A stretch of DNA of 64,000 nt from Bin5 sp965204705 (GTDB taxonomy: Bacteria; Chloroflexota; Anaerolineae; Caldilineales; Caldilineaceae): positions 992,001 through 1,056,000 of the forward strand of contig OZ242006.1 of NCBI GenBank assembly GCA_965204705.1, given 5' to 3'. How positions within the stretch are numbered: position 1 is the stretch's first letter; the number at the start of each line of letters is the position of its first letter. The position numbers and the translations under genes were made by a program. Below the pieces are notes generated by a model. That model was given only the letters and a program-made list of their open reading frames with translations. It ran no database searches and was not told the origin of the DNA. This document shows positions 17,533 through 26,319 of this stretch, in pieces.

Positions 17533-18513
17533 CTACTCATAGCGGATTCTGGGGTCCACGACTGTATACACTATGTCGGCGACCAGGTTGCTGAGCAGAA
17601 CCATGGTCGCAGAAACGAGACCGATTCCCATGATCACAGGGTAGTCCCGGCCCAGCGTGTGCTCAATCGCCATGCGCGCCATGCCGGGCCAGGAAAAGAG
17701 GACTTCGATGAACAGCGCCCCGCCAATCAAGCTGGGCAGACTCAAACCGACTATCGTCACCAGCGGCAGCAGCGCATTGCGCAGCACATGACCAATGCGG
17801 ACAGCCCGCTCGCGCAGCCCTTTAGCCCGCGCAGTCGTTACATAATCCTGACGCATCACCTCCAGGACGCTCGAGCGTGTGTAGCGCAGATAACCTGCCA
17901 CCCCCTCGATCCCCAACACTGTGGCCGGCAGCACCAGGTGATGAAGACGGTCGATGATCGGCGGGAGAGTGCTCAGTGGTTCCTTAATGCCTGAGGTCGG
18001 AAAGAGAGGTATCCTGAATGAGAACATGTATATCGCCAGCAAGGCAAAGAAGAATGCCGGCACCGATATGCCAATGAACACCAATAGCGTGAATACATTG
18101 TCCAGGACTGAATACTGGTTGAAGGCCGCGTAGATGCCCAGCGAAACGCCCAGAACCATACTGATAGCCAGAGCAGTAAACATCAGTTGCAAGGTCTGCG
18201 GCAACCGCTCCGCAATCATGGTCGCCACCGGCCTGTGCGTGACGTAGGAGTAGCCCAGGTTGCCGCTCAGTACCTCCTTCAGCCAGATGAAATACCGCAC
18301 CGGAATCGGCCTGTTGATGCCCAGCGCCTCTTTAAGCTTTTCAACCTCACCTGGCTCTATCCCGCTCATCGGGTCGATCATGGCCGTAACCGGATCGCCC
18401 GGGGCCAGGTTGGCGAAGGTGAACGTAACGACTGTGATGCCCAACAATACCGGGAACGAGATCAGAATACGCCGTAGAATGTAGCGTCCCAAGGTGTAGC
18501 TCCCTCGGTTCAA
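17533..18513 (-). CDS. Peptide/oligosaccharide-type ABC permease (DppB/OppB family)
   Basis: 326 residues with the family start LGRYILRRILISFPVLLGITVVTFTFANLAPGDP, the long periplasmic loop, and the coupling sequence DYVTTARAKGLRERAVRIGHVLRNALLPLVT. It is transcribed with the DppC-type gene and the binding protein upstream. No DppD/DppF-type ATPases occur in the cluster or window, which is unusual as these are normally in the same operon. Confidence 0.93.
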   Translation of the reverse strand: MNRGSYTLGRYILRRILISFPVLLGITVVTFTFANLAPGDPVTAMIDPMSGIEPGEVEKLKEALGINRPIPVRYFIWLKEVLSGNLGYSYVTHRPVATMIAERLPQTLQLMFTALAISMVLGVSLGIYAAFNQYSVLDNVFTLLVFIGISVPAFFFALLAIYMFSFRIPLFPTSGIKEPLSTLPPIIDRLHHLVLPATVLGIEGVAGYLRYTRSSVLEVMRQDYVTTARAKGLRERAVRIGHVLRNALLPLVTIVGLSLPSLIGGALFIEVLFSWPGMARMAIEHTLGRDYPVIMGIGLVSATMVLLSNLVADIVYTVVDPRIRYE

Positions 18514-18541
18514 TCAGGGTTCGAAGGACGGTAGGAAGAGG

Positions 18542-18567
18542 GTGGGGTCGGCGCAAACCGACCCCAC
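18542..18567 (-). terminator. Perfect hairpin between binding protein and DppB-type permease
   Basis: A 10-bp stem GTGGGGTCGG/CCGACCCCAC with a 6-base loop lies in the 152-base gap. No T-run follows on the minus strand. It probably protects the 3' end of the binding-protein mRNA or lowers read-through. Confidence 0.6.
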
Positions 18568-18665
18568 TACTCATGCTCCCCAAAGGAGAGTTGGCCCGAA
18601 TTCGGAATCCTTACCCAGCGACGCCAGGGGGATCCGATGCGCTTCAGACCTGCACTACAACGTAA

Positions 18666-20360
18666 CTACTCCTCGATGTACCACTTCTCAAGGTCGGTAA
18701 CAGCGCCGATAGTAGCAGATCCTTCAGGCCCGATCAGGCTGTCCCGCCACCCCTTGACATTCTCGTGTATCAGCAACAGGGACTGGGGCGCATAGAGCGG
18801 TATCCACGGAAGCTCATCATTCCAGATGGCGGTGGCACGCGTGTACAGCTCATTGCGCTCGTCGTCGTCAACCGTAGCCAGGGCCTGGTTGTACAGCGCA
18901 TCCAGCTCCTCGTTACAGTAGCGGCTCGAGTTGTAACCGTCGGGGTAGACGCGGTCACACCCGACTACCGTAGTGTCAGGATAGTAGGACCGCCCCCAGC
19001 CTCCGACCCAGCTGATCTCATAGTCGCCGGTCTCGTAGAAGACCTCCAGACCCCTGGCCCCGTCAGTCTGAACCAGCTTAGTCTTGATGCCCACGCCCTC
19101 AATGAACTGCTGCAGAATCGGCAGCTGATCCGGCATGTCCGTGCCAAACCAGACGATTTCGACGACGCGGTCAAAGTCCCAGCCCATGTCCTCCAGCAAG
19201 GCCGTGGACTTGTCGGGGTTGTAGGCGTACTCCTCAATGTCCAGCGTGACACCCGGAGGAGGTGCCCACTGTGACACCGGCTGCACTTTCGTCAAGTCCG
19301 CGTTGCCCCACAGCTGGGTGGCAATCTCCTCACGGTCGATCGAGTACAGGAACGCCTGGCGGAACCGCTTGTCCGCTAATGCTTCGTCCTGGAACGTGAT
19401 GGAGAAGAAGTATGCCGGGAACTTGTCCTGGTATTCCCAGGCGATGCCGGGAAGGTTCGTGACCTTATCGAACTCGTCCGCGCTCGGGTTCAGGAATCCG
19501 ACCATGTTTATCTCACCCTTCTCCAGGGCGATGATCATTACGCTGTTGTCACCGTAGAATCGAATCACGACGTTCTTGAGCAGCGGCGCACCCTTGAAGT
19601 AATTCTCGTTGCGCTCGAAGATCGTGTGCTGATCGGGGATATACTCCTTGAACACAAAGGGCCCTGTCCCAAATGGCAGCTCTGTGGCGAACTCGGTCTG
19701 CAGCCAGTCCTCCGGCTCAAGCCCCTCGAACACGTGGGCCGGGGCAATTCGCATAGCAAACCGCTCGATGATCGTCACCTGCGGTTGGGTCAGCTGAAAC
19801 TGGATGGTGTAATCGTCGAGGACCTGGATCCCCTCCGCAGTCTCGGTGTTGCCTTCCTGATAGTCAATTGCCCCTACGATCGCATCCTTCAGGCCGCCCG
19901 ACGCTGTCGATCCGCCTTCCGGCAGTAGAGCCGCGTGGAAGGAGAAAGAGACGTCGTTGGCGGTAAATGGCATGCCGTCATGCCACGTCACACCTTCGCG
20001 CAGGTGGAACGTGTAAGTCAGCCCGTCTGGGCTGATCTCATAGCTCTCGGCCAGATCCGGAACCCACTTGAGCGTACTGTGCTCCTGCATGACCAGTGAG
20101 TTCATGAACAGGTTCCAGTGGAACGACTGGGCACTGCTATGCGCTTTCCAGGGAAGGAAGGTGGGGATGGAGGCGCTGCCCTGCACGGAGCCAATCGTGA
20201 GGGTGCCGCCCTCATCGGCTTCGGCAGCTGCTTCCGCCGGGGCGTCGGCGGCTGGCGCAGCCACAGGTACGCAGGCTGCGACCATCAGGGCTGCAATGCT
20301 CAATGCAGCCACAAAAATCAGAGAACGACGGTAGCCAATTCGTACACGAAACGGGTTCAT
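18666..20360 (-). CDS. ABC substrate-binding lipoprotein, family 5 (peptide/oligosaccharide type)
   Basis: 564 residues. A Sec signal with basic start (RRSLIFVAALSIAALMVAAC) gives lipid-anchored Cys30, then an Ala/Glu-rich linker. The mature sequence has family 5 landmarks: DLAESYEISPDGLTYTFHLREGVTWHDG, a region FRQAFLYSIDREEIA, and a C-terminal LPWIPLYAPQSLLLIHENVKGW. It is the first gene of the minus-strand run that continues with two permeases and two glycosidase-like proteins. AAGGAGACC precedes the ATG. Substrate unknown. Confidence 0.92.
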   Translation of the reverse strand: MNPFRVRIGYRRSLIFVAALSIAALMVAACVPVAAPAADAPAEAAAEADEGGTLTIGSVQGSASIPTFLPWKAHSSAQSFHWNLFMNSLVMQEHSTLKWVPDLAESYEISPDGLTYTFHLREGVTWHDGMPFTANDVSFSFHAALLPEGGSTASGGLKDAIVGAIDYQEGNTETAEGIQVLDDYTIQFQLTQPQVTIIERFAMRIAPAHVFEGLEPEDWLQTEFATELPFGTGPFVFKEYIPDQHTIFERNENYFKGAPLLKNVVIRFYGDNSVMIIALEKGEINMVGFLNPSADEFDKVTNLPGIAWEYQDKFPAYFFSITFQDEALADKRFRQAFLYSIDREEIATQLWGNADLTKVQPVSQWAPPPGVTLDIEEYAYNPDKSTALLEDMGWDFDRVVEIVWFGTDMPDQLPILQQFIEGVGIKTKLVQTDGARGLEVFYETGDYEISWVGGWGRSYYPDTTVVGCDRVYPDGYNSSRYCNEELDALYNQALATVDDDERNELYTRATAIWNDELPWIPLYAPQSLLLIHENVKGWRDSLIGPEGSATIGAVTDLEKWYIEE

Positions 20361-21283
20361 TTCCTGGTCTCCTTACTGTAAACAGATAGAGAGTGATAGG
20401 CCCGGCAAACGTTTGGTACCGAGTACTCCTTGGTCTTGACTGGGTGTCACCTCCTTTTGTATATCAACCTCCCGACAGACTCGCACGATATAGAGACACC
20501 AGACCTGCTTCCATATCTGTTCATGTCGGAAAGAAAAAATCTGCTTTGTCTGGTTCTGCTGGATACTGTCGGGCACTGAAGTGCAATAGTGGGGAATTGT
20601 ACATTGAGCACGACCTTCTATTGTCCGCCCAATAGCCACATTCCGATGCTATACCAGATATTGAGCAGTGTTCCTACTGATTGAACCAGAACAAAGATGA
20701 TGGGAAAGATAGTGATTTCGATCTGCTCCTTGAAGTTCGTGGATTCCCACACCTGTTCATCTGTAAACGTTCCCCAGGGAAACCTCCACAGCCCGTCAGT
20801 CAACTTGCTTTTCCTTTACGTTTCTCAGGTCGAGGGGGCGGCGTGGCTGTGACAGCCGCTTCCAGGATCGTGTCCATCATAGGTGGCCCCTCGTCTACCT
20901 GTTCACGTTCTTTCTCCTCGGCAGTCAATCATACGCGCCAGGCGGAGTTAAGAATATGGTTTCCCAACAATGCTATTGCCCTAACGGCCCGATTGCGCGT
21001 CTAAGATCTGTTATGGGATTTGACCCTTTCCGGCAACGAAATTTTGGCTGGCTATTCTTGGAAGCGCTTATGCTCAACCGGGACAGCCCGGAAGCAGCTG
21101 AGGTGGTAGCGGAAGTCCAACCGGCTGCGCACTCACTTTACCGCAACCTGCTGGCGCAATTCCCGGTCGACGCAGTGCGCCGTTTTGCATTTACCTGTCT
21201 CTGGTCAAACGCAGGGAAAAGAAATATACCATTATGATAAAGGAAAGCCAGGAGGTTGGCAACCCTATTTTTTCTGGTGGGAA
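20361..21283. other. Long gene-poor stretch upstream of the binding protein
   Basis: No gene with family evidence is seen. Several short open frames occur; one minus-strand frame (20618-20803) is hydrophobic and is listed separately. The plus-strand frame 20956-21237 (93 codons) has no recognisable motif and no good ribosome-binding site. Confidence 0.4.
20618..20803 (-). CDS. Possible small membrane protein (61 residues)
   Basis: A TTG start with AAAGGAAA about 9 bases before it opens a frame whose second half is a run of hydrophobic residues (IFPIIFVLVQSVGTLLNIWY) after a polar, Trp-rich start. It could be a small membrane protein or chance. No family is recognised. It is on the same strand and upstream of the binding-protein gene at 20360. 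Confidence 0.25.
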   Translation of the reverse strand: MTDGLWRFPWGTFTDEQVWESTNFKEQIEITIFPIIFVLVQSVGTLLNIWYSIGMWLLGGQ

Positions 21284-21613
21284 CAGTCCCAAATGGGGTG
21301 AACTTTCGCACACCTCTCGTAAAGACTAAGCCAAAATCAATTCGTGTCCCAGAGCAGGGCAAGTCCCGTTCCCTCTGACCACTGATCACTGACCACTGCA
21401 GTTCTGTGCGGTCGGGCCTTCGGCCCTCCCTTGTGCGGGGGGATTCCCCCCGCAACGCCCCCCAGACACCATGCCGCGTTGGCGCCTCGTCGCCAGCGTA
21501 CTGTCTGTGCCGCCGGTCGCCTACCCACGTCCTGCCGCGAAGCCGTCCGCCGTGACCACGGTAGGGGCAGGCCTTGTGCCTGCCCACTCTCACCCCAAAA
21601 ATTGGACTGCACA
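21284..21613 (+). repeat. REP-like modular repeat, long copy 2
   Basis: About 330 bp closely matching 61747-62071. It holds the module TGACCACTGA.../CTGCAGTT/GGGCC-TTC-GGCCC/GCGGGGGG-ATT-CCCCCCGC (core 21374-21464), with conserved arms. The left arm has GTGAACTTTCG. The right arm ends in another hairpin, GGGGCAGGC-CTTGT-GCCTGCCC, around 21563-21584. Small differences from the other copy show that it is not an assembly repeat. Confidence 0.8.
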
Positions 21614-21795
21614 CGAAAGATGGGCAAGATGAATACCTTGACAAGCTACTGCCATACTGCTAGAGTATGATCATAACAAAACTACCGTATGACGACGCGT
21701 GGGCAACACAGACCGAGGAACAGATTTGAGTTCTTGATCCTTACAAATGGCGCGATGAACTGAAGTGCAAGGCGATCTGATGGTTGGGGGAAACC

Positions 21796-21978
21796 ATGTT
21801 CAAGACACCCGGAAAAAATGTGGAAGACTCGAATTCTCACAACAGCGCCAGTCCGAAGGCAAGCCCGAATGGACAGGTTCCCCCGCGCGTCAAAACGGCC
21901 TCGGATGACGAGGTTAGGCGAGTCTCGCATAGAATCATGAAGCGACATCGTCGCTTACTGAAAATGTTGGCGCGATGA
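21796..21978 (+). CDS. Probable antitoxin of a Doc-type pair
   Basis: 60 residues from ATG 21796 (a TTG at 21784 is an alternative). The sequence is polar: a Ser/Pro/Asn-rich first half and a basic helix at the end (EVRRVSHRIMKRHRRLLKMLAR). Its stop overlaps the toxin start (ATGA). Position, size and coupling are those of a type II antitoxin. No known DNA-binding family could be assigned by eye. Confidence 0.6.
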   Translation: MFKTPGKNVEDSNSHNSASPKASPNGQVPPRVKTASDDEVRRVSHRIMKRHRRLLKMLAR

Positions 21979-22370
21979 CCCATGTATACCTCACCGTTGA
22001 TCAATTGTTGACGATTCACTATGATCAGATCGAGGATACTGGTGGGTTGCACGGTGTAAGGGACAAAGGCGCGCTGGAGTCGGCTGTAGCACGTCCACAA
22101 ATAGGATATTACGACGGTCTCACCGAAGAAGCGTCGGCGTTACTGGAGAGTCTGGCCATTAATCATGCGTTCATTGATGGAAACAAACGAACGGCTTTTG
22201 TAGCAACCTCTACCTTCTTGGAATTGAACGGGTACTATGTGGACTGCGACCCCACTGAGGCCAACCAATTTATCAGGAGCCTGACTCAGGTAAGACAAGA
22301 TCGATTGAAAACCATCCACAGCTGGCTCAAGAAGCACATTGAGCCCACCCCTTTCCAGAGCAAAAAGTAA
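21975..22370 (+). CDS. Death-on-curing (Doc/Fic) family toxin
   Basis: 131 residues. The central Fic motif HAFIDGNKRTA (HxFxDGNKR) is intact. The start YLTVDQLLTIHYDQIEDTGGLHGVRDKGALESAVARPQ is typical of Doc-like proteins from stand-alone toxin-antitoxin pairs. Doc enzymes inactivate EF-Tu by phosphorylation; Fic enzymes usually AMPylate. The start codon overlaps the antitoxin stop by ATGA. It lies between two repeat elements, which fits an acquired module. Confidence 0.88.
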   Translation: MTHVYLTVDQLLTIHYDQIEDTGGLHGVRDKGALESAVARPQIGYYDGLTEEASALLESLAINHAFIDGNKRTAFVATSTFLELNGYYVDCDPTEANQFIRSLTQVRQDRLKTIHSWLKKHIEPTPFQSKK

Positions 22371-22447
22371 CAAAAAGTGCCGCTGGCACTTGCAATATTA
22401 CGAGAGCCTAATCGAGTCGCTACGAGACGTAGCGGCTCGATTAGTTT

Positions 22448-22681
22448 AAGAATCGTTGACTTTTGAAGGTATAGCGATCCGCGGTAGCAGAGTGCGGCTG
22501 ATCCCTGAAGAATTGCGCAGCTGCGAAATGAAAACTTGATAGGCCCCCGGTGTTCTCCGCGGCCCTCCCTGGCCCTTCGTGGACAAAAAGGTGTTCTCCG
22601 TGGTCCTCTGTGGCCCTTCGTGGACAATAAAGGTGTTTTGCTAAGGCATATCTCAAAAGAGGCAAACGTCAACGAACCCTA
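22448..22681 (+). mobile_element. MITE-like element B with IS5-type ends
   Basis: 234 bp. Left end TAAGAATCGTTGACTTTTG, right end (reverse complement) TAGGGTTCGTTGACGTTTG. The inside matches element A (TATAGCGATCCGCGGTAGCA, then GGTGTTCTCCGCGG) but has two tandem units (from 22549 and 22590, 41-42 bp) where A has three. No coding capacity. It lies 78 bases after the Doc gene. Confidence 0.78.
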
Positions 22682-22776
22682 AAGTATACAATCCCCTATT
22701 TCTTTAGGACACCTGAGAGGACTTACAGGGTTCGCAGAAGGTATCATGTTCTGCATCTCTTCTGAGGTTTATATGG

Positions 22777-23601
22777 TCAGGAAAGAACCTTGCCGTGCAC
22801 GCCGAATATCTCTCGCACGTATTCCAGGCTGCGTGCATGCGCCTGGACCGGATTCATAGTGTGGGGACTGCCTTCCTCGCGAGCCAGCTCGACCATAAGC
22901 CATCCGTCATAGCCCACCTCGGCCAGCGTATGCGCCAGCGTCCGGCAGTCGGGTTCACCATCACCCAAAGTTTCGTCCCAAATACCCTCGTGCGAACTTC
23001 GCAGTTCCACAATGCCAATCCTGGACGCGTGTTTCCTAATCCACGCATTTGCATCCTGGCCGCCTCGACTCATCCAATCGGCATCCACTGTCAATTCCAC
23101 CTCTTCCGGGTCAGTGTGGTCCATGAGGTGGCGCAGTTCTCGACAGTCTTCGGCCAGTTCAGGCAAATGATGATGAACCGTGAGACGTAGGCCCTCTCTC
23201 CTCAGCGCAGCGCCCAGCAGAGCGTACCCTTCGGCCTGTGTTGCCAGCATCTCGTCGGTCTTGCGCGCGCCAATGGGTTGAGGATTGGCATTGATAAACT
23301 CGGCTCCCATCGGTAGCAACTGCCGCGCTCTTGTGAGAACTGTTTCGATCGACTGTGCCTGCACGCTTGTATCATGCAGCAGCGCATGCACGTAAGCCCC
23401 CGCCAGCTGCACCCCATGCCTCTCCAGCGCAGCCTGCCAGCGGCCTGCCCAATTCCCTTCTCCCTCCAACGGATCGAGAAGGCCCTCAAAGTAGGCGAAT
23501 CCCGCCTGGGCCAGGCCGGCCGCAACCTCGTCAATGCGCTCCGTCAGATGGTCCCAACCATAGTGTTGAGACCAGCGATAGAAACCGCTGCATATCCGCA
23601 T
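22777..23601 (-). CDS. Sugar phosphate isomerase/epimerase-like TIM barrel protein
   Basis: 274 residues, the normal length for xylose-isomerase-like barrels. Landmarks are a Glu in GFAYFEG, TVHHHLPEL, a metal-site Asp in ELTVDADW, IVELRSSH, and the final YDGWLMVELARE. These match AP endonuclease 2/IolE-like sugar epimerases that use a divalent metal. The substrate is unknown. It runs in the same direction as the oxidoreductase at 24942, with the remains of a MITE-like element in the gap. Confidence 0.82.
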   Translation of the reverse strand: MRICSGFYRWSQHYGWDHLTERIDEVAAGLAQAGFAYFEGLLDPLEGEGNWAGRWQAALERHGVQLAGAYVHALLHDTSVQAQSIETVLTRARQLLPMGAEFINANPQPIGARKTDEMLATQAEGYALLGAALRREGLRLTVHHHLPELAEDCRELRHLMDHTDPEEVELTVDADWMSRGGQDANAWIRKHASRIGIVELRSSHEGIWDETLGDGEPDCRTLAHTLAEVGYDGWLMVELAREEGSPHTMNPVQAHARSLEYVREIFGVHGKVLS

Positions 23602-23649
23602 GGCCTAACGCTCCTTGCGACAGCTTTCTGGGGGCAGTACCGGGCAACT

Positions 23650-23795
23650 TAGGGATTGTTGATCTGTGTCAGAACAGCAAAATGCTGGAGTAAAGTGTGG
23701 CTGATAAGTGAAGGTCCGCGCTGTCACCCATGAAAATCTGAAACGCCTCTGGTGTTCTTTGCGCCCCTTCGCGGATCGATCGGTTTTCTTTGTCA
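23650..23795 (+). mobile_element. Decayed MITE-like element C
   Basis: The left end TAGGGATTGTTGATCTGTG resembles the ends of elements A and B. It is followed by AGTAAAGTGTGGCT...GAAAATCTGAAACGCC and GGTGTTCTTTGCG, which line up with their interior with many changes. No right end was found. It lies just upstream of the start of the isomerase gene (23601). Confidence 0.45.
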
Positions 23796-23886
23796 CAAGG
23801 ATTCAAGCGAGAAACATCCCGAACAGGCCTGCAGTCATTCCATTCTCGTTGAATCTGGATCGGCCTTCCCGAAAACCCAACGGAAC

Positions 23887-24942
23887 CTACCGACTCAATT
23901 CGACACTCTCACCCGTGTTGGAACTTTCCACTGCCGCGACTGCCATCCGTATGCTATCCAGGTTGTCGCGGCCTGAACTCTCCGGCTCCCGCCCTTCCTC
24001 CATGGCGCGCAACATCTCTCCCATCGAACCGGCGAAGCCCTCATATCCCCACGTGCCCGCGATCTCGAAAGTCTGCACCTGCTCCGGGGAATCCTTGAAA
24101 GACACGCTCAACTTGGCCTCCCCCATGGGATTGCTGAGCAGCGCGCTCCCGTGCGTCCCATCCAGGTACCAATGGTGATCATAGAGAGCGGGTGCTGAAA
24201 CGATGTTGTTAAAATGTAATGTCGACATGACCTTGTACGAGGGCTCGTATTCAAGGAGGATCGTATAGATCATCGGCGAGACCGCATTCTGGCCGGGCGT
24301 CATCGTAGTTGTCGCCTTCACCCGCAGCGGAGTGTGGCCGGTAAAGTAGCGGCTCAAATCAATATAGTGGATACCATGATCCACGATATTGAAATCCTCA
24401 TGTTCAGCGTACCAGCCATAGTCCTGATAGGCCCGATAGATGTGGGTAACGGCGTAGACATGCCCCAACACACCGCGTTCCACCAGGAGTCTGAGCGCCC
24501 GGTGCGGGGGCGCCCACCGCGCCTGGTGATTGACCATCAGCCTTACCCCGGCCTCGCGGCATATCCCGACAATACGCTCAGCCTCGCGCAAGCTGGGAGC
24601 TAGTGGCTTCTGCGAGAAGATATGCTTGCCCGCCGCGGCGATCTGCTCGACCAGCGGCAGGCGCTGATGAGCGTGCACCGCCAGGTCAACAATATCCACC
24701 TCCGGATGCGCAAGCAGTTCTTCCACACTGGCTGTAACCAATGGGTTGTCGAAATTGGCTGCTATGTTGCGTGCCTTTTCCACCGTTATGTCGCAACAAG
24801 CAACGACGCGGTAGCCCGCCCTCTTGTAAGCAGGCATCTGCGATCTGAGCACGATATTGCCGCACCCGACGAAGCCAATGCCATAACGCAGGTCAGAGGG
24901 CAGGACGGGCTGATAGTCAGCCGGTTGTAAGTCCAGAAACAT
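23887..24942 (-). CDS. Gfo/Idh/MocA family oxidoreductase (copy 2)
   Basis: 351 residues from ATG 24942, which matches the start and length of the paralogue at 11428-12483 (MFLDLQPADYQPVLPSD against MFVDMQPSDYQPVLPSD). The Rossmann fold begins YGIGFVGCGNIV. The catalytic-type lysine is in FSQKPLAPSLREAE, and the substrate region has NIVDHGIHYIDLSRY. An upstream GTG at 24960 is less likely. The paralogue shares even the 5' flank, so this is a segmental duplication. It probably acts with the isomerase-like protein at 22777 on a ketosugar or inositol. Confidence 0.9.
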   Translation of the reverse strand: MFLDLQPADYQPVLPSDLRYGIGFVGCGNIVLRSQMPAYKRAGYRVVACCDITVEKARNIAANFDNPLVTASVEELLAHPEVDIVDLAVHAHQRLPLVEQIAAAGKHIFSQKPLAPSLREAERIVGICREAGVRLMVNHQARWAPPHRALRLLVERGVLGHVYAVTHIYRAYQDYGWYAEHEDFNIVDHGIHYIDLSRYFTGHTPLRVKATTTMTPGQNAVSPMIYTILLEYEPSYKVMSTLHFNNIVSAPALYDHHWYLDGTHGSALLSNPMGEAKLSVSFKDSPEQVQTFEIAGTWGYEGFAGSMGEMLRAMEEGREPESSGRDNLDSIRMAVAAVESSNTGESVELSR

Positions 24943-25319
24943 GGCTGTGGTTATCCTCACAAGAAGCTGGAGAAGAAGACTGTCCTACTCTGCCGATTTG
25001 CTCTGTCGCACCGACAGAATGCGTAACGTAAACCAAAAGGGGGTTTTTGTATCTCGCGCTCTATTCTGGGACCTAATCGAGGGTGCTGCACTCTGCCATA
25101 ACTGTGTGTACACAGAAAAGGCCGATGAATGAGGTGAGAAATGGTGTGTGCCCTCCGGGTGAGGAGACACTAACATTCGCCGGAACAGCGCCGGCGGTGG
25201 TTGTGCGGTCCTCCTGGCGTTCAGAAAAAGGTTCCGCCGAAGAAGTGGGGCTGGCGCCGCAAAAGGCACAGGTGACCTCTGTACGGCAAGCGTCGACCTG
25301 CGAACTTCAGGCCGCTTCC
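24943..25319. other. Intergenic stretch with the conserved oxidoreductase 5' flank
   Basis: No gene. 25070-25134 (GACCTAATCGAGGGTGCTGC...ATGAATGAGG) matches 12890-12956 upstream of the paralogous oxidoreductase. Nothing else is recognised. Confidence 0.45.
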
Positions 25320-26318
25320 TTACGGGCTCAACCTCAACACCCGCCCCCGGTTGTCGATCCCACCAGCCCGGTCCGACCCACCCAGCACAAACGCAGTCCC
25401 CTCATAACCAACCACAGGCATCCCATGAATGCCCGCCGGCAACTCAGGCAGAAGCGTCCACGCGTCTGTATCCGGGTCATACACCTCCGCGCTGGCCAGC
25501 GCCTTCCACGGCCGCGCACCCAGAATCTCGCCCCCGGCAACCACGATCCGGTCGCCCACCACCGCCGCGCCAAACCCGCTGCGCGCCTCATTCATCTCCG
25601 GACCATCCCGCCACACACCGCTGGCCGGATCAAATATCTCCACCGTCGCCAGCGCGCCCGTCCCACCCCAACGCCCGCCAATCACCCATAGCTCGTCATT
25701 GAAAGCCACCGCCGCCACATGCTCGCGCGCCTGTGACGGGCCGGGAAGCACTGACCAGGCGTCCTCCGCCGGGTCAAAACGAAGCAGCGCCGTAGTACCG
25801 CCCGTGCCGCCCACAAGATAGATGAAGTCCCCGAGCGAAACAGCTTCCCCGCTCATGCGCCGCTCCGGCATCGCCCCGGCTTCCGTCCACGCCTCTGTCG
25901 CCGGATCATAGACCAATATCGACGCCGTAGCCTGCCAGCTCAAGTCCGGCCCTCCGCCAAACACGAAGACCTTGCCACCGTGCCCGGTCACCATCATATG
26001 GTGGGCCGGCTCCGGCATCGGCGCCAGCTCCCTCCAGCTGTCCTCCGCCGGATCGTACGCCTCGAAGCTGGTCAACCCGCCAAATCCGCCCGGCACGTAG
26101 AAGATCCCATCGACGACGCCCACCCGCATCTCCGACCGGGCCGTGGGCATCACCGCGCCCGCCTGCCAAATGGCTGCAGCTTCGTCCGACTGGGGAGGTG
26201 CCGTTCCGTCTTCCTCCGCTGCCGGAACGGGAAGTTGCCCCGGCGCACACGCGGCCAGCAACAGCACTGCCACTATCGGCAAGAAAATTTTCAAAGCGCG
26301 CAGGCGTCTGCTCATCAT
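25320..26318 (-). CDS. Kelch-repeat lipoprotein
   Basis: 332 residues from ATG 26318, 1 base after the amidase stop. The signal IFLPIVAVLLLAAC ends in a lipobox with Cys24. The rest is a beta propeller of about six Kelch units, each with a Gly-Gly pair and a spaced Tyr/Trp (for example VFVFGGGPDL, YLVGGTGGT, WVIGGRWGG, VVAGGEILG, FVLGGSDRAGG) and linking phrases such as YDPAEDSWREL. It is likely a surface-exposed binding or lectin-like propeller. Ligand unknown. Confidence 0.85.
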   Translation of the reverse strand: MMSRRLRALKIFLPIVAVLLLAACAPGQLPVPAAEEDGTAPPQSDEAAAIWQAGAVMPTARSEMRVGVVDGIFYVPGGFGGLTSFEAYDPAEDSWRELAPMPEPAHHMMVTGHGGKVFVFGGGPDLSWQATASILVYDPATEAWTEAGAMPERRMSGEAVSLGDFIYLVGGTGGTTALLRFDPAEDAWSVLPGPSQAREHVAAVAFNDELWVIGGRWGGTGALATVEIFDPASGVWRDGPEMNEARSGFGAAVVGDRIVVAGGEILGARPWKALASAEVYDPDTDAWTLLPELPAGIHGMPVVGYEGTAFVLGGSDRAGGIDNRGRVLRLSP

Positions 26319-26319
26319 C

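Noticed and set aside
20956..21237. 93-codon plus-strand frame
   Set aside because: No motif, no clear ribosome-binding site; the following repeat starts right after it. Kept only as part of a gene-poor stretch.
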